NCBI GenBank assembly: GCA_022818135.1
Contig: JAFMSR010000012.1
Coordinates: 32,983,624-33,047,623 of the forward strand
DNA length: 64,000 nt
Direction of reading: 5' to 3'
From: Saxidomus purpurata
Taxonomy: Eukaryota; Mollusca; Bivalvia; Venerida; Veneridae
In this document: piece by piece, positions 24,601 through 33,159 of the stretch
Numbering within the stretch: position 1 is the first letter of the stretch
Layout: each line of letters opens with the position of its first letter
Notes under the pieces: model-generated
Database searches by the model: none
Told to the model about the DNA's origin: nothing
What the model saw: only the letters and a program-made list of their open reading frames with translations
Made by a program: the position numbers and the translations under genes

Positions 24601-25429
24601 GCACATTTTATGCTAGAATGGACTTTGAAAATAATTGAGGTGGTACACAAACTTTAACGTAAATTCTAAGTAGAAAAAAGGCATAATTTTGTCAAAATGC
24701 TTGAGTGAGTTACCTCCTCCTGTGTACAGATTGGGGGCATGATGGTGAACAAGTGTGCAAAGTTTCAAAGCCATATGTCAATGGACTTTGAAAATATTTG
24801 AGGTGGTACACAAACTTTAACGTAAGTGGTTACGCCGACGCTCGGGTGACTAGGATAGCTCTCCTTATTCTTCGAATAGTCGAGCTAACAAAGCAATTTT
24901 ATTTCTGTGCAAAACAACACAATTACACATGTAACACGTTTGAAATGAATACAGAGAATACAACAAAATGAATAAGTAACAACCAGAATTACCTGTAAAA
25001 TAACAAGAAAATAACTTGATAATTGATCAAGCAGCCACTGAAAATATACGTTAGCAAGATGTAGAGAGTTTTATGGACAGATGGAAGGACAAACAACCAT
25101 GGCATAAGCTCTTCTGGACTTAGTCAAATGAACCTAAAAAATCACTTCTGATGCCCACTCGGTAAAATTATACTGTGATGTAACACCAAAACCAAAAATT
25201 ATCCTCTATGTAAACAGAATACATATTTAGTACACTGTGACCTATCGATATATTTATTACTTTATAACCTTAACTAAAAAAAAAGTAAACACGAAAACTT
25301 ATGACAAAAAGCAATATGTCTTACTACAACATGTTTATGGTTTAAAGACACTGTCATTGGAGTCAAACGCCTTGAGATGAATATGAAGAGTATAATTAAA
25401 ACCGCAAAAATTAAGCACGCCCACAGCAT
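12612..25429 (-). CDS. KDSR: 3-ketodihydrosphingosine reductase, nine exons, complete
   Basis: KDSR reduces 3-ketodihydrosphingosine to dihydrosphingosine with NADPH, the second step of de novo sphingolipid synthesis, on the cytosolic face of the ER. Exons on the minus strand are 25429-25325, 19689-19600, 19310-19191, 18833-18738, 17323-17132, 16489-16406, 13978-13895, 13102-13001 and 12725-12612. All have GT..AG junctions and join into 328 residues, against 332 in human. Visible features are an N-terminal membrane segment (residues ~2-19), the cofactor motif TGGSSGIG (37-44), NSAG (118-121), the catalytic SSQAG Ser171, the Y184-S-A-S-K188 pair, the SDR loop PPDTDTPGF (about 213-221) and a C-terminal hydrophobic segment [11 protein letters not shown]. 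The tail KQKQS fits a KxKxx ER-retrieval signal. The start is the ATG at 25429, because frame sequence upstream opens only with a TTG. Every intron is in phase 0. Confidence 0.95.
13979..14154. repeat. Decayed dispersed repeat in KDSR intron 6
   Basis: AACAAGAGGCCCAAAAAGGC followed by AGTCTGCTAAACAGACTGG resembles the start of the family at 21225-21970 ('ACAAGAGGCCCAAAAGGGCC'). It continues with 'GTCACTGTGACCTTGACCCA' type sequence common in mollusc repeats. Confidence 0.5.
14155..15340 (-). mobile_element. Most complete tandem-core dispersed element (pearl/HINE-like), KDSR intron 6
   Basis: The 5' end GGGCCAAGATGGCCC is itself a hairpin and is followed by TATATCGCTCACCTTGG. The core holds about five copies of a ~165-base unit (GTGACCCCCCGTGCGGGGTC, AATTTGAACAATCTTGGTAG, CATGCCAAATATCTAAGCTC, TTGTGGTTTCAGAGAAGAAG). 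The 3' end has the stem GCTCACC (15312-15318)...GGTGAGC (15331-15337) followed directly by TAA, so it ends CTAA. A hairpin followed by CTRR is the hallmark of Helitron 3' ends, which supports, but does not prove, a Helitron-related origin. Confidence 0.65.
15345..16150. repeat. Decayed tandem-type dispersed repeat, KDSR intron 6
   Basis: Repeated degenerate phrases can be read: 'AATCATCC(T)ATGAAGT(T)TGAAGA', 'ACCTTTGACC(T)ACTGACCC', 'GGAAACCTTCYGA' and 'GTGACCTGYAGAGTRTTATC'. No ORF is supported across it. Confidence 0.5.
17385..17790 (-). mobile_element. Truncated tandem-core dispersed element, KDSR intron 4
   Basis: It starts AACAAGAGGGCCAAGATGGC and carries about two diverged core units (GGTCATAATTTGAACAATCT, ATCTAAGCTCTAGGCCTTG). 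It lies directly upstream of exon 5 on the plus-strand map, in the intron between exons 4 and 5. Confidence 0.6.
17840..18110. repeat. Small AT-rich inverted repeat element with common invertebrate repeat tail
   Basis: GGTTACTTTGAAAAGTAACT and TTATTAATCGATTATTAA are mirrored by TTAATTATTAATCAATAACC and AAAGTAAC. The segment ACATGGGGCC (17840) pairs with GGTCCCATGT (18003-18012). The following AGATGAGACTAAAACCGAGG and AAGAACCAGGGG match a tail I associate with mollusc SINE/LINE repeats. This association is from memory. Confidence 0.45.
19815..19900. repeat. Possible pogo/Tigger-like element end, KDSR intron 1
   Basis: TACAGTGGGACCTTCCTAAT and 'CCGTACTCTTCTAATCCGGA' resemble the start of pogo/Tigger-type elements (CAGT..GACCTC..TAATCCG). 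A matching opposite end was not found, so this is weak. Confidence 0.3.
20136..20337. repeat. Two-copy tandem duplication (~110 bp spacing), KDSR intron 1
   Basis: The block ATGAGTTTAAAATA...ACAC-TGTTGT...TTTAACAG-AATTGAAA...ACTTA(A)TAGTACTG occurs at about 20136-20232 and again at about 20246-20337 with substitutions. It is non-coding. The open frame 20194-20550 is a by-product. Confidence 0.5.
20555..20941. mobile_element. MITE-like element with CAGGGGCGGAT-type ends, KDSR intron 1
   Basis: The left end is CAGGGGCGGATAGG. The right end reads CACTAGCGGATCCAGGGG on the other strand, so both carry GCGGAT about five bases from the terminus. Just inside the right end is a C-rich/G-rich stretch (GGGGGGGCGCGCGCCGGGTG). 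There is no ORF. Confidence 0.5.
20955..21205. repeat. Dispersed repeat, copy 2 of the element at 10780-11165
   Basis: It shares the order of landmarks with the first copy: TCAGTGAAATTTATC, GCCGGAAACCATATGACG, TTTCCTGAGATTTTC, AACTCAACAAAAGT, CATGTTAATTTCACCAGTGA. Confidence 0.45.
21225..21975 (-). repeat. Dispersed tandem-type repeat, KDSR intron 1
   Basis: It starts AACAAGAGGCCCAAAAGGGC followed by AGTATCGCTCTACTGGTCTG. From 21540 a ~120-base unit repeats (CCAGGTGACCTAGTTTTTGA, CAATCATACTGACAAAGTTT, AATGAAAAATGCAACCTCTA). It is interrupted by the low-complexity stretch at 21316-21440. Confidence 0.6.
21316..21440. repeat. A/T homopolymer low-complexity stretch
   Basis: A long run of A with single G or T breaks passes into runs of T. 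The abrupt change and lack of any unit suggest a decayed poly(A) tract or a locally unreliable base call or assembly stretch. Confidence 0.6.
23140..24895. mobile_element. Composite dispersed element with ~160-bp tandem core, KDSR intron 1
   Basis: The 5' part has AACATGAGCTGTCAGTAGAC and GCGCGCTCGACTATT. The 3' end is CTTCGAATAGTCGAGCTAA, so CTCGACTATT and AATAGTCGAG form inverted termini. Between them about eight units of ~160 bases repeat (ACCTCCTCCTGTGTACAGGT, GGGGGCATGATGGTGAACAA, TGTGCAAAGTTTCAAAGCCA, GAGGTGGTACGCAAACTTTA). One unit is split by the insertion at 24156-24616. The overlapping short open frames on the minus strand are readings of this array. Confidence 0.7.
24156..24616. 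mobile_element. 461-bp insertion inside the tandem core
   Basis: The array unit reads '...GATGTCAATG' then resumes 'AATGGACTTTGAAAAT', so AATG (24152-24155 and 24617-24620) is a possible 4-base target duplication. Inside, GTTATAACATCTGCAGAAAC is mirrored by GTTTCTGCAGGTGTTATAAC around a GCCCGTTAGGGC tip, giving a large hairpin at 24179-24266. There is no coding capacity. Confidence 0.65.
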
Positions 25430-26874
25430 TGTTAAAAGTTTTGAGAAATCTCCACCGAAGCTGTTACTAAACGCCGTTACCGTCAACAACCGGTACAACC
25501 TCCTCGCAGCGGTTACTTCCCTTTAACTTAACAATATTTTGTTAAGTTTTCGAAAATAAACAAATTTTAGCGTGATAGTGCTGCAAACTAACCTGGATAT
25601 TATGCCTCCTTAAGGCATGAACCGGTCTATGTCTGTAAACAAAGGGTTTTATATATCAAAATGTTCGTGAGAATCTCTAGATTTCAAAACCGGATGTTGC
25701 AGTTGTCAAAGCTGTGGTACATTGTTGCTATTCAAAATGGCCGCCAAGATGGCCGCCAAATTGTTGAGAATTATGTGTATATATAGAGTATCATTTCAGC
25801 ATGGAGAAAATTTGAACTGAAAAGCAAGTTATGATATGTATGTTCGTAAAATGTAAATTTAAGCATATAATACCCTAACTATTCAGTTTAAGGGCAGAAA
25901 AGGCCCGCTATACTAGAAAAAGGGAGATAATTCAACACAAAAGACATATTTTTTGGTGAAATTTTACATACTTCTTTTCTTTTACCATTTTAATGACAGA
26001 ATATATCATATTAGTTGAACATATTATTAGGAGTTAAGTACACATCATAACGAAATAAATATTACCCCTAGTATATGAAACAGTACTGCACATCATTAGA
26101 CATTCTAGCTTGTTGTCATGATGGTCACAAAATTGTTGACAAATTTGTAAAATATACATAGTGCATCAATGCAGCATCAGGAAATATTTCTCTGAAAACT
26201 AATTTCCAACATATATGTTATGTAAGTTAATCAAATAAGATTCTCTTATTCAATATAAAGGTAAAAACCTCTCTATAACTAGAAAAAGGGAGATAATTCA
26301 ACACTAAAAGATACCGAATTTTATGAAATTTTACATACTTCTTTTATTTGACCATATTAAAGGGACATACCATATAACTGATGTCGACTTAATAACCCCC
26401 AAAACATAAATAATCGAAACTTTGGAAGTATTATAACTTAACCTAAAAGTTTCAACTATGCATTTCCAGTCATTCTTGATAAAATCAGCGGTTTGAAATG
26501 TACTGCAATACCGTAAACCATTCAATAATCTATGTAGAGTTGTTGTTGTACAATTAATGGGTGGATGCGATTTATTACAGAAAGCCTCTATATTGATAAA
26601 TGAGGCATTTTTCGCCATACGTTCTTCTTTGAAATTGTATTTATTTTATCATTTTATGTACATTGAACACATAATCTATTTTTAGAGAATATAACCTGCT
26701 AGATACAGGGAATGCCTCTTTAATGATAGACACTATCATCGTTTAGTTGTGTAAATACGAAAAGAAGAGTTTTATACCCATTAGAACAAAAATAATATCA
26801 AACAGGGAATGCCACGTACCAAAAACGCAGCCTCCCCAAAACGAGCCCCACAGCACCCAGAAGTGCACACCACC

Positions 26875-26876
<2 letters not shown>

Positions 26877-26914
<38 letters not shown>
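26877..26914. repeat. (CA)n microsatellite
   Basis: An uninterrupted CA run of about 17-18 dinucleotides is followed by shorter CA tracts to about 26980. The frames through it (for example 26743-26980) are not genes. Confidence 0.9.
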
Positions 26915-26917
<3 letters not shown>

Positions 26918-27949
26918 ATGTACAACACACACACACACAATCATGTACACACACACACATACACTACCAACACACACTAGCATACAAAGCAAACACACGA
27001 GGACAAAACGAACAATTAAAGGAACACAGTGGGGCACCGCCTTGGAACGGTCAGTGGCAAAAACACCACTGGGGAGCTTAAACCAGAGAGCTAAATCACT
27101 ATGCATTTCAAAATGCAGCAATATTGTTTATATGGTTACGAAAATTGACACAACAATGTCAAAAATTGTATAAATGCATGTATATATGTTACATCATATC
27201 CGCACGAGGAAATCTTTCACTGAATAGCAGTTTGTGAGAAATATGTTCTCAAGATTTTCTGAATATTCAATTTACTCGTGAAAAAATCAGTTAAACTATG
27301 GAAAAGGGAGATACTTAAACTTGAAAAAGACATAAAATTTGTGTAATCTTACATGCGCAGTTAAATTTACTTCAGATAACAATTATTCTTTTGTTATTAT
27401 CATAAAATAAGTAAGAGTTCGGTTCCCCATATCAAAATGGAATAAACATCCACTTCTCATTAGCAACAGTATCCATAAGATAAAGAAATTTTAATTGTGT
27501 AAATCCTCTCTCTCCCACGTTAACGGTCTACATCGTCAGTCTGGTCACATCTATGAAGGAAGCTGTTATTTTGAGCTCCTTCTTGCCATATAACATATTT
27601 TCCAGGGTGGTACAGTCTGCCAACATACTTGTTTCTTTACGAATTTATCCGTATGAGAACATAGCAGATAATTACACTGTTTGAGCACTTTTTCAGCCTG
27701 TATTGTCTACTTAAGACTGCTAATAACTTGTATTGCAAGAAATTTTTCCGCGTGAGTGTACATGTATTCTATTGTCTGTGCTAACTGGGTAGTCTGTGAC
27801 ATTTTAAGTTCATTTTAAATGCGAGTTGATGCTGATATATACATTGCTTTAGTTTTTGTGCTTTTGGAACCATAGACTGTTGCCATTCTACTTTTGTACA
27901 GTATCTATTTCTTTTTATAAAATATGTCGAACTTCTTCAACAGTTTGAA

Positions 27950-29105
27950 ATTGAGGCATCTTAATTTTTTCATACATATCTTTTATGAGCATTGAGCCTG
28001 TTGTGTCCTGTTAGATACCTGAATTGAATGCCTTGTTTCCGTCTGTCTAATAGATGGTAGTTACCTTTATGTCTGTCTTCGCTCTAGTAAGAAGCTTATC
28101 CACCATGAGCTTTTCTTCATAAGTGACTCTGTTGAGTAGCTGGTCCTCTCTAGCTCCTTGTTTTGTCAATTGGGCTGCCATCTCATAACCATGAAAACTA
28201 CAGTATGTAGGTATCTATTAAATGGACACTTTCCGCTTCTCGCTAAGCATGTTAAATTCTTCTGCAAGGGATGGCAATTTCGCATTAGCCAAGACTTCCG
28301 AGGATTATAGAGCATCTGTTAGAATGACTATCTGATGACAGCCCTCTTTTTCTCTTCCCTAGTTTTCGATGCCTGTAGATTGTTTCTGCCTCTGCTTTGT
28401 AGTTGCTTGCCTGTTGGTATGCCAACTGTCTCTGACCCACCAGCCGTGTGTATGATATCTTGAATAGCAGCTGTAGCAGAGCTGTCTGTGTTCACATGGG
28501 TCCCCTGTCTCTGATAGATAATCTTCTGAGATCATGGCTTGTGTCATGATTTTTTATATTTTCATCTTCCATACCCAATTGGTAACCAGGTTCTTTAGTG
28601 CAGATACTGACGATTGACATGTCATACCTCCATGGCTCTGGCAGTGCCGACCTGTCTAGAGAATAGTTGGTGTCCCAAGATAGACAACGTTTTTTGTCAG
28701 CTTCTTTGAATTATGGACAAAGCTTCCTCTTTTCATGCAATTATTTTGTTTGGGTCCCATTGCTTTGTTCATGGGATGGTCAAGCATACCCAAGTATACA
28801 ATTTTCAGAATCCTCTCACTTGCCAGCTAACTTACGTAGTATTGCTAGCTTTCGACGGGCCCTCGTTTCAGTTTTTTGCAAGATGGGACTTCCATGTAAG
28901 CTTGTCGAAGTTTACACCTAAGCATACAGCCTCTTCCACTTCAGTCAGAGGAATGCCACTAATGCTTAAGTGACAGTATGCATAGTTGTACTGGAGTTTT
29001 ACCTGCATACTCTCCTGAACATCAAAACACAAGGTTGTTTTTATAGAGGGCCGCTTTGACTCCGCTTTGCAGATCAGACACCAAGTCATTTATTAAAAAG
29101 AAGCT
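27950..29105 (-). pseudogene. Decayed non-LTR retrotransposon fragment (reverse transcriptase end plus RNase H)
   Basis: Read on the minus strand across several frames, the order of motifs is that of a jockey-like LINE ORF2 C-terminus. FINDLVSDLQ-like sequence (LINDLVSDLQ near 29090) is followed by GIPLTEVEEAVCLGVNFD and LTWKSH (about 28870-28960). RNase H-type words come next: PTGKQ, YKAEAE (about 28400), a degraded LTD/SDS strand, and MAAQLTKQGA with VTYEEKLM (about 28100-28190), then GHNRLNAH (about 28000). Many stop codons and frameshifts interrupt it and the YADD catalytic box is gone, so it is inactive. It lies between the inverted arms of the 25575-31205 structure. Confidence 0.7.
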
Positions 29106-29109
29106 TGAT

Positions 29110-30075
29110 TCACATGAACAGGCGTGTGAGCATGGTTGCTGACTCTTAAAGCATCAACAACTTTCTCCACAAAGTCGCGTTGAACCCTCGATATTAATAT
29201 CCAAAAGTGTTGATTCTGGAAGACCACGTATGCCGCACGATCCATAGCAGTAAGACACTACTCAAACAATATTAAACAAAACTATTTTCAGTAAGGGTAA
29301 GATTTCTTGGATGTATTGGTTTACTAGCGTTTCCTTCCTCAAATCATTAAATGAGGTATATTCACACATCTGTGAATCAAGCTGCTTTGATGTTTGCATG
29401 GGTACCATTTGTATGAATGTGTTTATACACTGGTTAGTTGTTAGGGCAAGATTTTGCTGATCAAGAATTTGATGATTAAAATTATGTTGTATCAGTTATC
29501 TGTTTAAGCTTATATTCTTGTACATCCATCTTCATTTATAGCACATTCATATATCATGTTGTGACTAAACCATTGTTACACATAATTACTTAATATTTCA
29601 ATTACAATGTAATAAATATATTACTTTCAATGTTATATAATGCAGAAAATTGTGTAGAAATTTGTGATTCTATTTATGATTCTAACACTATTGAAAGTTT
29701 CTCCTATATACACAAAGAAGGATTTGAGCGTGATATATAACATGTACCTTACAAAGTATATCACTCTAGGCGTCCGGAAATAATTTGTATTGCTTAAATT
29801 CCCTCCCGTTTAATTTTACACAACATTTACGAGTGTACATGCGCTAAAACACATGGAATGGCATTGTTCTAAATGAAGTCACGTGATGTTAAACACCTGC
29901 AATATCAGCAAAACAAAATAAGACGAATAATGTTTAATGAAGGAGTAAAAATGAACAGCCTAACTTTAATGGAATTACACGGAATACATGTACTACAAGT
30001 TCAGAGTTGACTTCATGTTAGCGCAGCAAATAGTACCCCTCTGCACATTGTTTTGGTTAAATTATATCACTGTTT
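29110..30075. other. AT-rich interior of the inverted-arm structure
   Basis: No exon is recognisable. The first ~150 bases may be further degraded LINE sequence. Confidence 0.35.
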
Positions 30076-30156
30076 GTAGTTTAGATGCTTCGTAATTAAT
30101 AATTCGGGCCTTCGGCCTTCGTGTTTAGATTACTACGCATCTAAACTCCACACAGC
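30076..30156. repeat. Stem-loop repeat GTTTAGATGC...GCATCTAAAC
   Basis: GTTTAGATGCTTCGTAATTA is mirrored by TAGATTACTACGCATCTAAA, with a GGGCCTTCGGCCTTCG tip that is itself self-complementary. Confidence 0.6.
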
Positions 30157-31529
30157 GATATACTAACAGGTAAACCACTCATAAATAAAAGTAAATATTA
30201 ATTTGTAATAGAAACAAACAAGTACATGTTGCTGAATAATTTATTAGAATTTCTTTATCATGGATACTGTTGCATAGGAGATGTAGCCATAATAACCATC
30301 TTGAATAACAACCATAAACAATAATTCTGTTTTTTCAAAATGCATAATAATTAAGTTATAATGGGTAAACAAAATTCTTTTCATATTAAGAACTGGAAGA
30401 TGACAGTGTTGATCATAAAAATTGTAAAATAATAGAAGTAAGTAAAATTTCACAAAAATCTGCATGTTTTAGTGTTGAATTATCTCCCTTTATCTAGCAT
30501 GAGAGAGGTTTTCACCGTAAAATTGAAAAAAAAGAAGATCCTTTTTTATTTACTAAACATTCTTTACAAAACGTATGTATTGGCATTTTATCTCTTTGAA
30601 ATATTTCTTTGTGCTGAATTGATATACTACATATATTTACAAAATAGTCAATAATTTGGTGGCCATTTTAGTAACAAGCTAGAATATCCATCGCTGTCTA
30701 GTTATGTTACATATAAAAAGAGTGAATATTTATTTTGTTATAAATGTAGTTAACTCTTATTTATTCAGTATGTAAAACTAAAATTATATTGTCTATCATT
30801 AAAATGGTAAAATAAAAGAAGTATGTAAAATTGCCCCAAAAAATGTCTTTTTGTGTTGAATTATCTCCCTTTTATCGTATGCGAGACCTAATCTATCCAT
30901 AAACAGAATATCAAAGTTCTTATTTGATTAACTTAACATTTTACAAAACATATATATCCCAAATTGCTTTTCGTTCCAATTTTCTCCATGTTGAAATGAT
31001 ATTTCATATACACACATAATTTTCAACAATTTGGCGGCCATCTTGGCGGCCATTTTGAATAGCAACAATGTACCACAGCTTTGGCAACTGCAACATGCAG
31101 TTCTGAAATCTAGAGACTCTAACGAACATTTTGATATATAAAACCCTTTGTTTACAGACATAGACCGGCTGGGTGTAAGATAGCATCAGTAATTTGCAGC
31201 ACTATGAGGGTTTTGTATTACTTTTGCCGGAAGTTTAATTTTACAAATATTTAACTGTCAAGAGTTCAAGTACACTAAGTTAATTGCCTATACCTATTAA
31301 TTAATGTGTATCTGAATTTTACCTTTAGTATAAATATAACATTATTCCGTATCAAATTTTCCTTATCAGATGAAATAAGCCGTACACATATGCATATTCA
31401 TATCACATTCCTACGCTTAAAGTTTAAAATTAGATCCGTATTGCTGCAGTAAAATAATTTTGGTCACATTGCATTTTATGTCACATTCTGGGACGAATAT
31501 ATAATGAGATAAGAGTTATAATTCTTGCA

Positions 31530-31915
31530 TATCGGATCGGCATTTCCGGTGATTTTGCCCATGCCGGAAAAACCGGTCTGGCACCCCCCTTGCCAGACGA
31601 CTCCGTGAATAACTTGACGTAACGTTATAAACAACGGACGTCAATTTCCCTAACACAACGGCGGAAAATCGTTTGTTTTACTTGATAATTCATCATATGG
31701 ATAAGTTTGCATTTACAAATCTACTTTAAAGTGCAAGACAGTATACAAGAAAAAATTTCCATCATGAGACACTTGGCTCAGACGGAAATACCGCACCTGG
31801 AACTGTTTACGGGAACTCGGCAGAGCCTCGTTCCCGCCAAAACAGTTACCCTCGATGACGGATATTTCGATCTGAACCTCGTGCTCATGACAGAAATTAT
31901 TATTCCTTTGGTGGG
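31530..31915 (+). repeat. ~385-bp direct repeat, left copy
   Basis: It starts near ATCGGCATTTCCGGTGATTT and ends at AACCTCGTGCTCATGACAGA. The same sequence recurs in the same orientation at about 32772-33155. Landmarks are GCCGGAAAAACCGGTCTGGC, GGCGGAAAATCGTTTG and CTCGGCAGAGCCTCGTTCCC. There is no stable ORF shared by both copies. Confidence 0.7.
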
Positions 31916-32173
31916 TAGGTATTTTCTTGCTCAGACGCCAAAAAAGTAACTGAATGTGGTTTATTAACTTAAGATCTTAAATTTGTTTAATTATTCTTAA
32001 ACCTTACTAAATATTATTGCTCCAGGTCACATTTGAAGACAAATGAATTCAATGTTGTTTTTGTTTTTTTCTCATTTAATAAACCAGATAGATGATTTAC
32101 ATTTTGCATTTACTTTTGTTTCTTTGTACACGGCAGACACAAGTTACGAAATTTGTGTTATATAAAACGTGTG

Positions 32174-32520
32174 AGTCCTCTATAGCTCAGTGGTCAGGGA
32201 ATAGCTATCTAGGCAGAATTTTCCGCAGCTACTCTCTTACTTTGGCAATAAAATTTACAAGCTTTTGAATAAATAACAGGAGGATGGCATCTCCTAATAA
32301 AAATCTCCTATTTAGACACAAAAACAAACATTCACAGCATCAAGGGATATATGCTGGGGTCGGTCACAAGTAGATTGGTGAGCACAAGAAACCTTTCAGT
32401 AATGCTCTCAACAAACAAACAAACTAGCTCAGTGGTTAGTGCACTGGACGCAAGAGCGGAAGGTCGTGGGTTCGAACCCCGCTGGAATTAGGACTCTCCA
32501 TTTCATTTCTCATCATTTCT
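32174..32520 (+). mobile_element. tRNA-derived SINE split by a 227-bp insertion
   Basis: TAGCTCAGTGGTCAG (32183-32197) and TAGCTCAGTGGTTAG (32425-32439) bracket a 227-base insert ending in a CAAACAAACAAAC tail. The right part then continues as a SINE head with B-box GGGTTCGAACCCC (about 32469-32481). The simplest reading is a retroposed insertion into the A-box of an existing SINE, with a 15-base target duplication. Two adjacent SINE copies are an alternative. Confidence 0.65.
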
Positions 32521-32771
32521 CATTATCATTGTTAAAATTTGACTTAATAAACACTTACTTATACATAGTAGCTAAGTAATAGCCCAGTAATAACTAAGTC
32601 AATTGTGAAAGAGTACCGTAGAGTACCATGTGAAAAATATATCCCATGACAATAAGCGCACAAAAGGAAAAACGAGTCAGTAATAATTTAAATACAGGTG
32701 AAAAGCGAAACTCACGGTAGAAAAAGAATAAACAGCAATGTTCAGCGAAGAGTACGTGAGAACGGATAGCC

Positions 32772-33155
32772 GATCGGATAGGCATTTCCGGTGATTTTGC
32801 CCATGCCGGAAAAACCGGTCTGGCACCCCTCCTATACCAGACGACTCTCGTGAATATCTTATGACGTAACGTTATAAACATTGTGACGTCAATTTCCCAA
32901 ACACAACGGCGGAAAATCGTTTGATTTTCATGATAATTCATCATTTTGATAAGTTTGCATTTAGAAATCTACCTTAAAGTGCAAGACTGTATGCAAGAAA
33001 AAGTTTCTATCATGAGACATTGGCTCAGATGGAAATATCCGTCACCTCGGGTAACTGCTTTACGGGAACTCGGCAGAGCCTCGTTCCCGCCAAAACAGTC
33101 ACCCTCGGTGACGGATATTTCGATCTGAACCTCGTGCTCATGACAGAAACTATTA
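32772..33155 (+). repeat. ~385-bp direct repeat, right copy
   Basis: This is the second copy of the 31530-31915 repeat, about 1.24 kb downstream and roughly 90% similar by eye. The pair could be a duplicated dispersed element or terminal repeats of a short internally deleted element. The intervening 860 bases hold a SINE and no polyprotein remnant. Confidence 0.65.
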
Positions 33156-33159
33156 CGAC

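Larger units (their letters stand above)
25575..31205. mobile_element. 5.6-kb structure with long (~0.8 kb) inverted terminal arms
   Basis: ATAGTGCTGCAAA at 25575-25587 is mirrored by TTTGCAGCACTAT at 31193-31205. Inward, CCGGTCTATGTCTGTAAACA pairs with TGTTTACAGACATAGACCGG, the GGCCGCCAAGATGGCCGCCA block pairs with TGGCGGCCATCTTGGCGGCC, and AAAAGGGAGATAATTCAACA recurs as sub-repeats on the left (25920, 26284, and a weak copy at 27303) and mirrored on the right (30475, 30857). The arms continue at least to about 26340 and 30400. No transposase is recognisable. The interior holds a decayed LINE and a CA microsatellite. A foldback-type DNA element or an inverted duplication are both possible. 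Confidence 0.7.

Noticed and set aside
25430..25498. N-terminal extension of KDSR upstream of the ATG at 25429
   Set aside because: The frame opens with a TTG codon. The ATG at 25429 directly precedes the membrane segment, as in other KDSR proteins.
26331..26618. 95-residue minus-strand frame
   Set aside because: It lies in the arm and interior of the inverted-arm element, with no recognisable domain. It is probably repeat sequence.
26743..27121. Cys/Val- and Thr/His-rich frames
   Set aside because: They read through a CA microsatellite.
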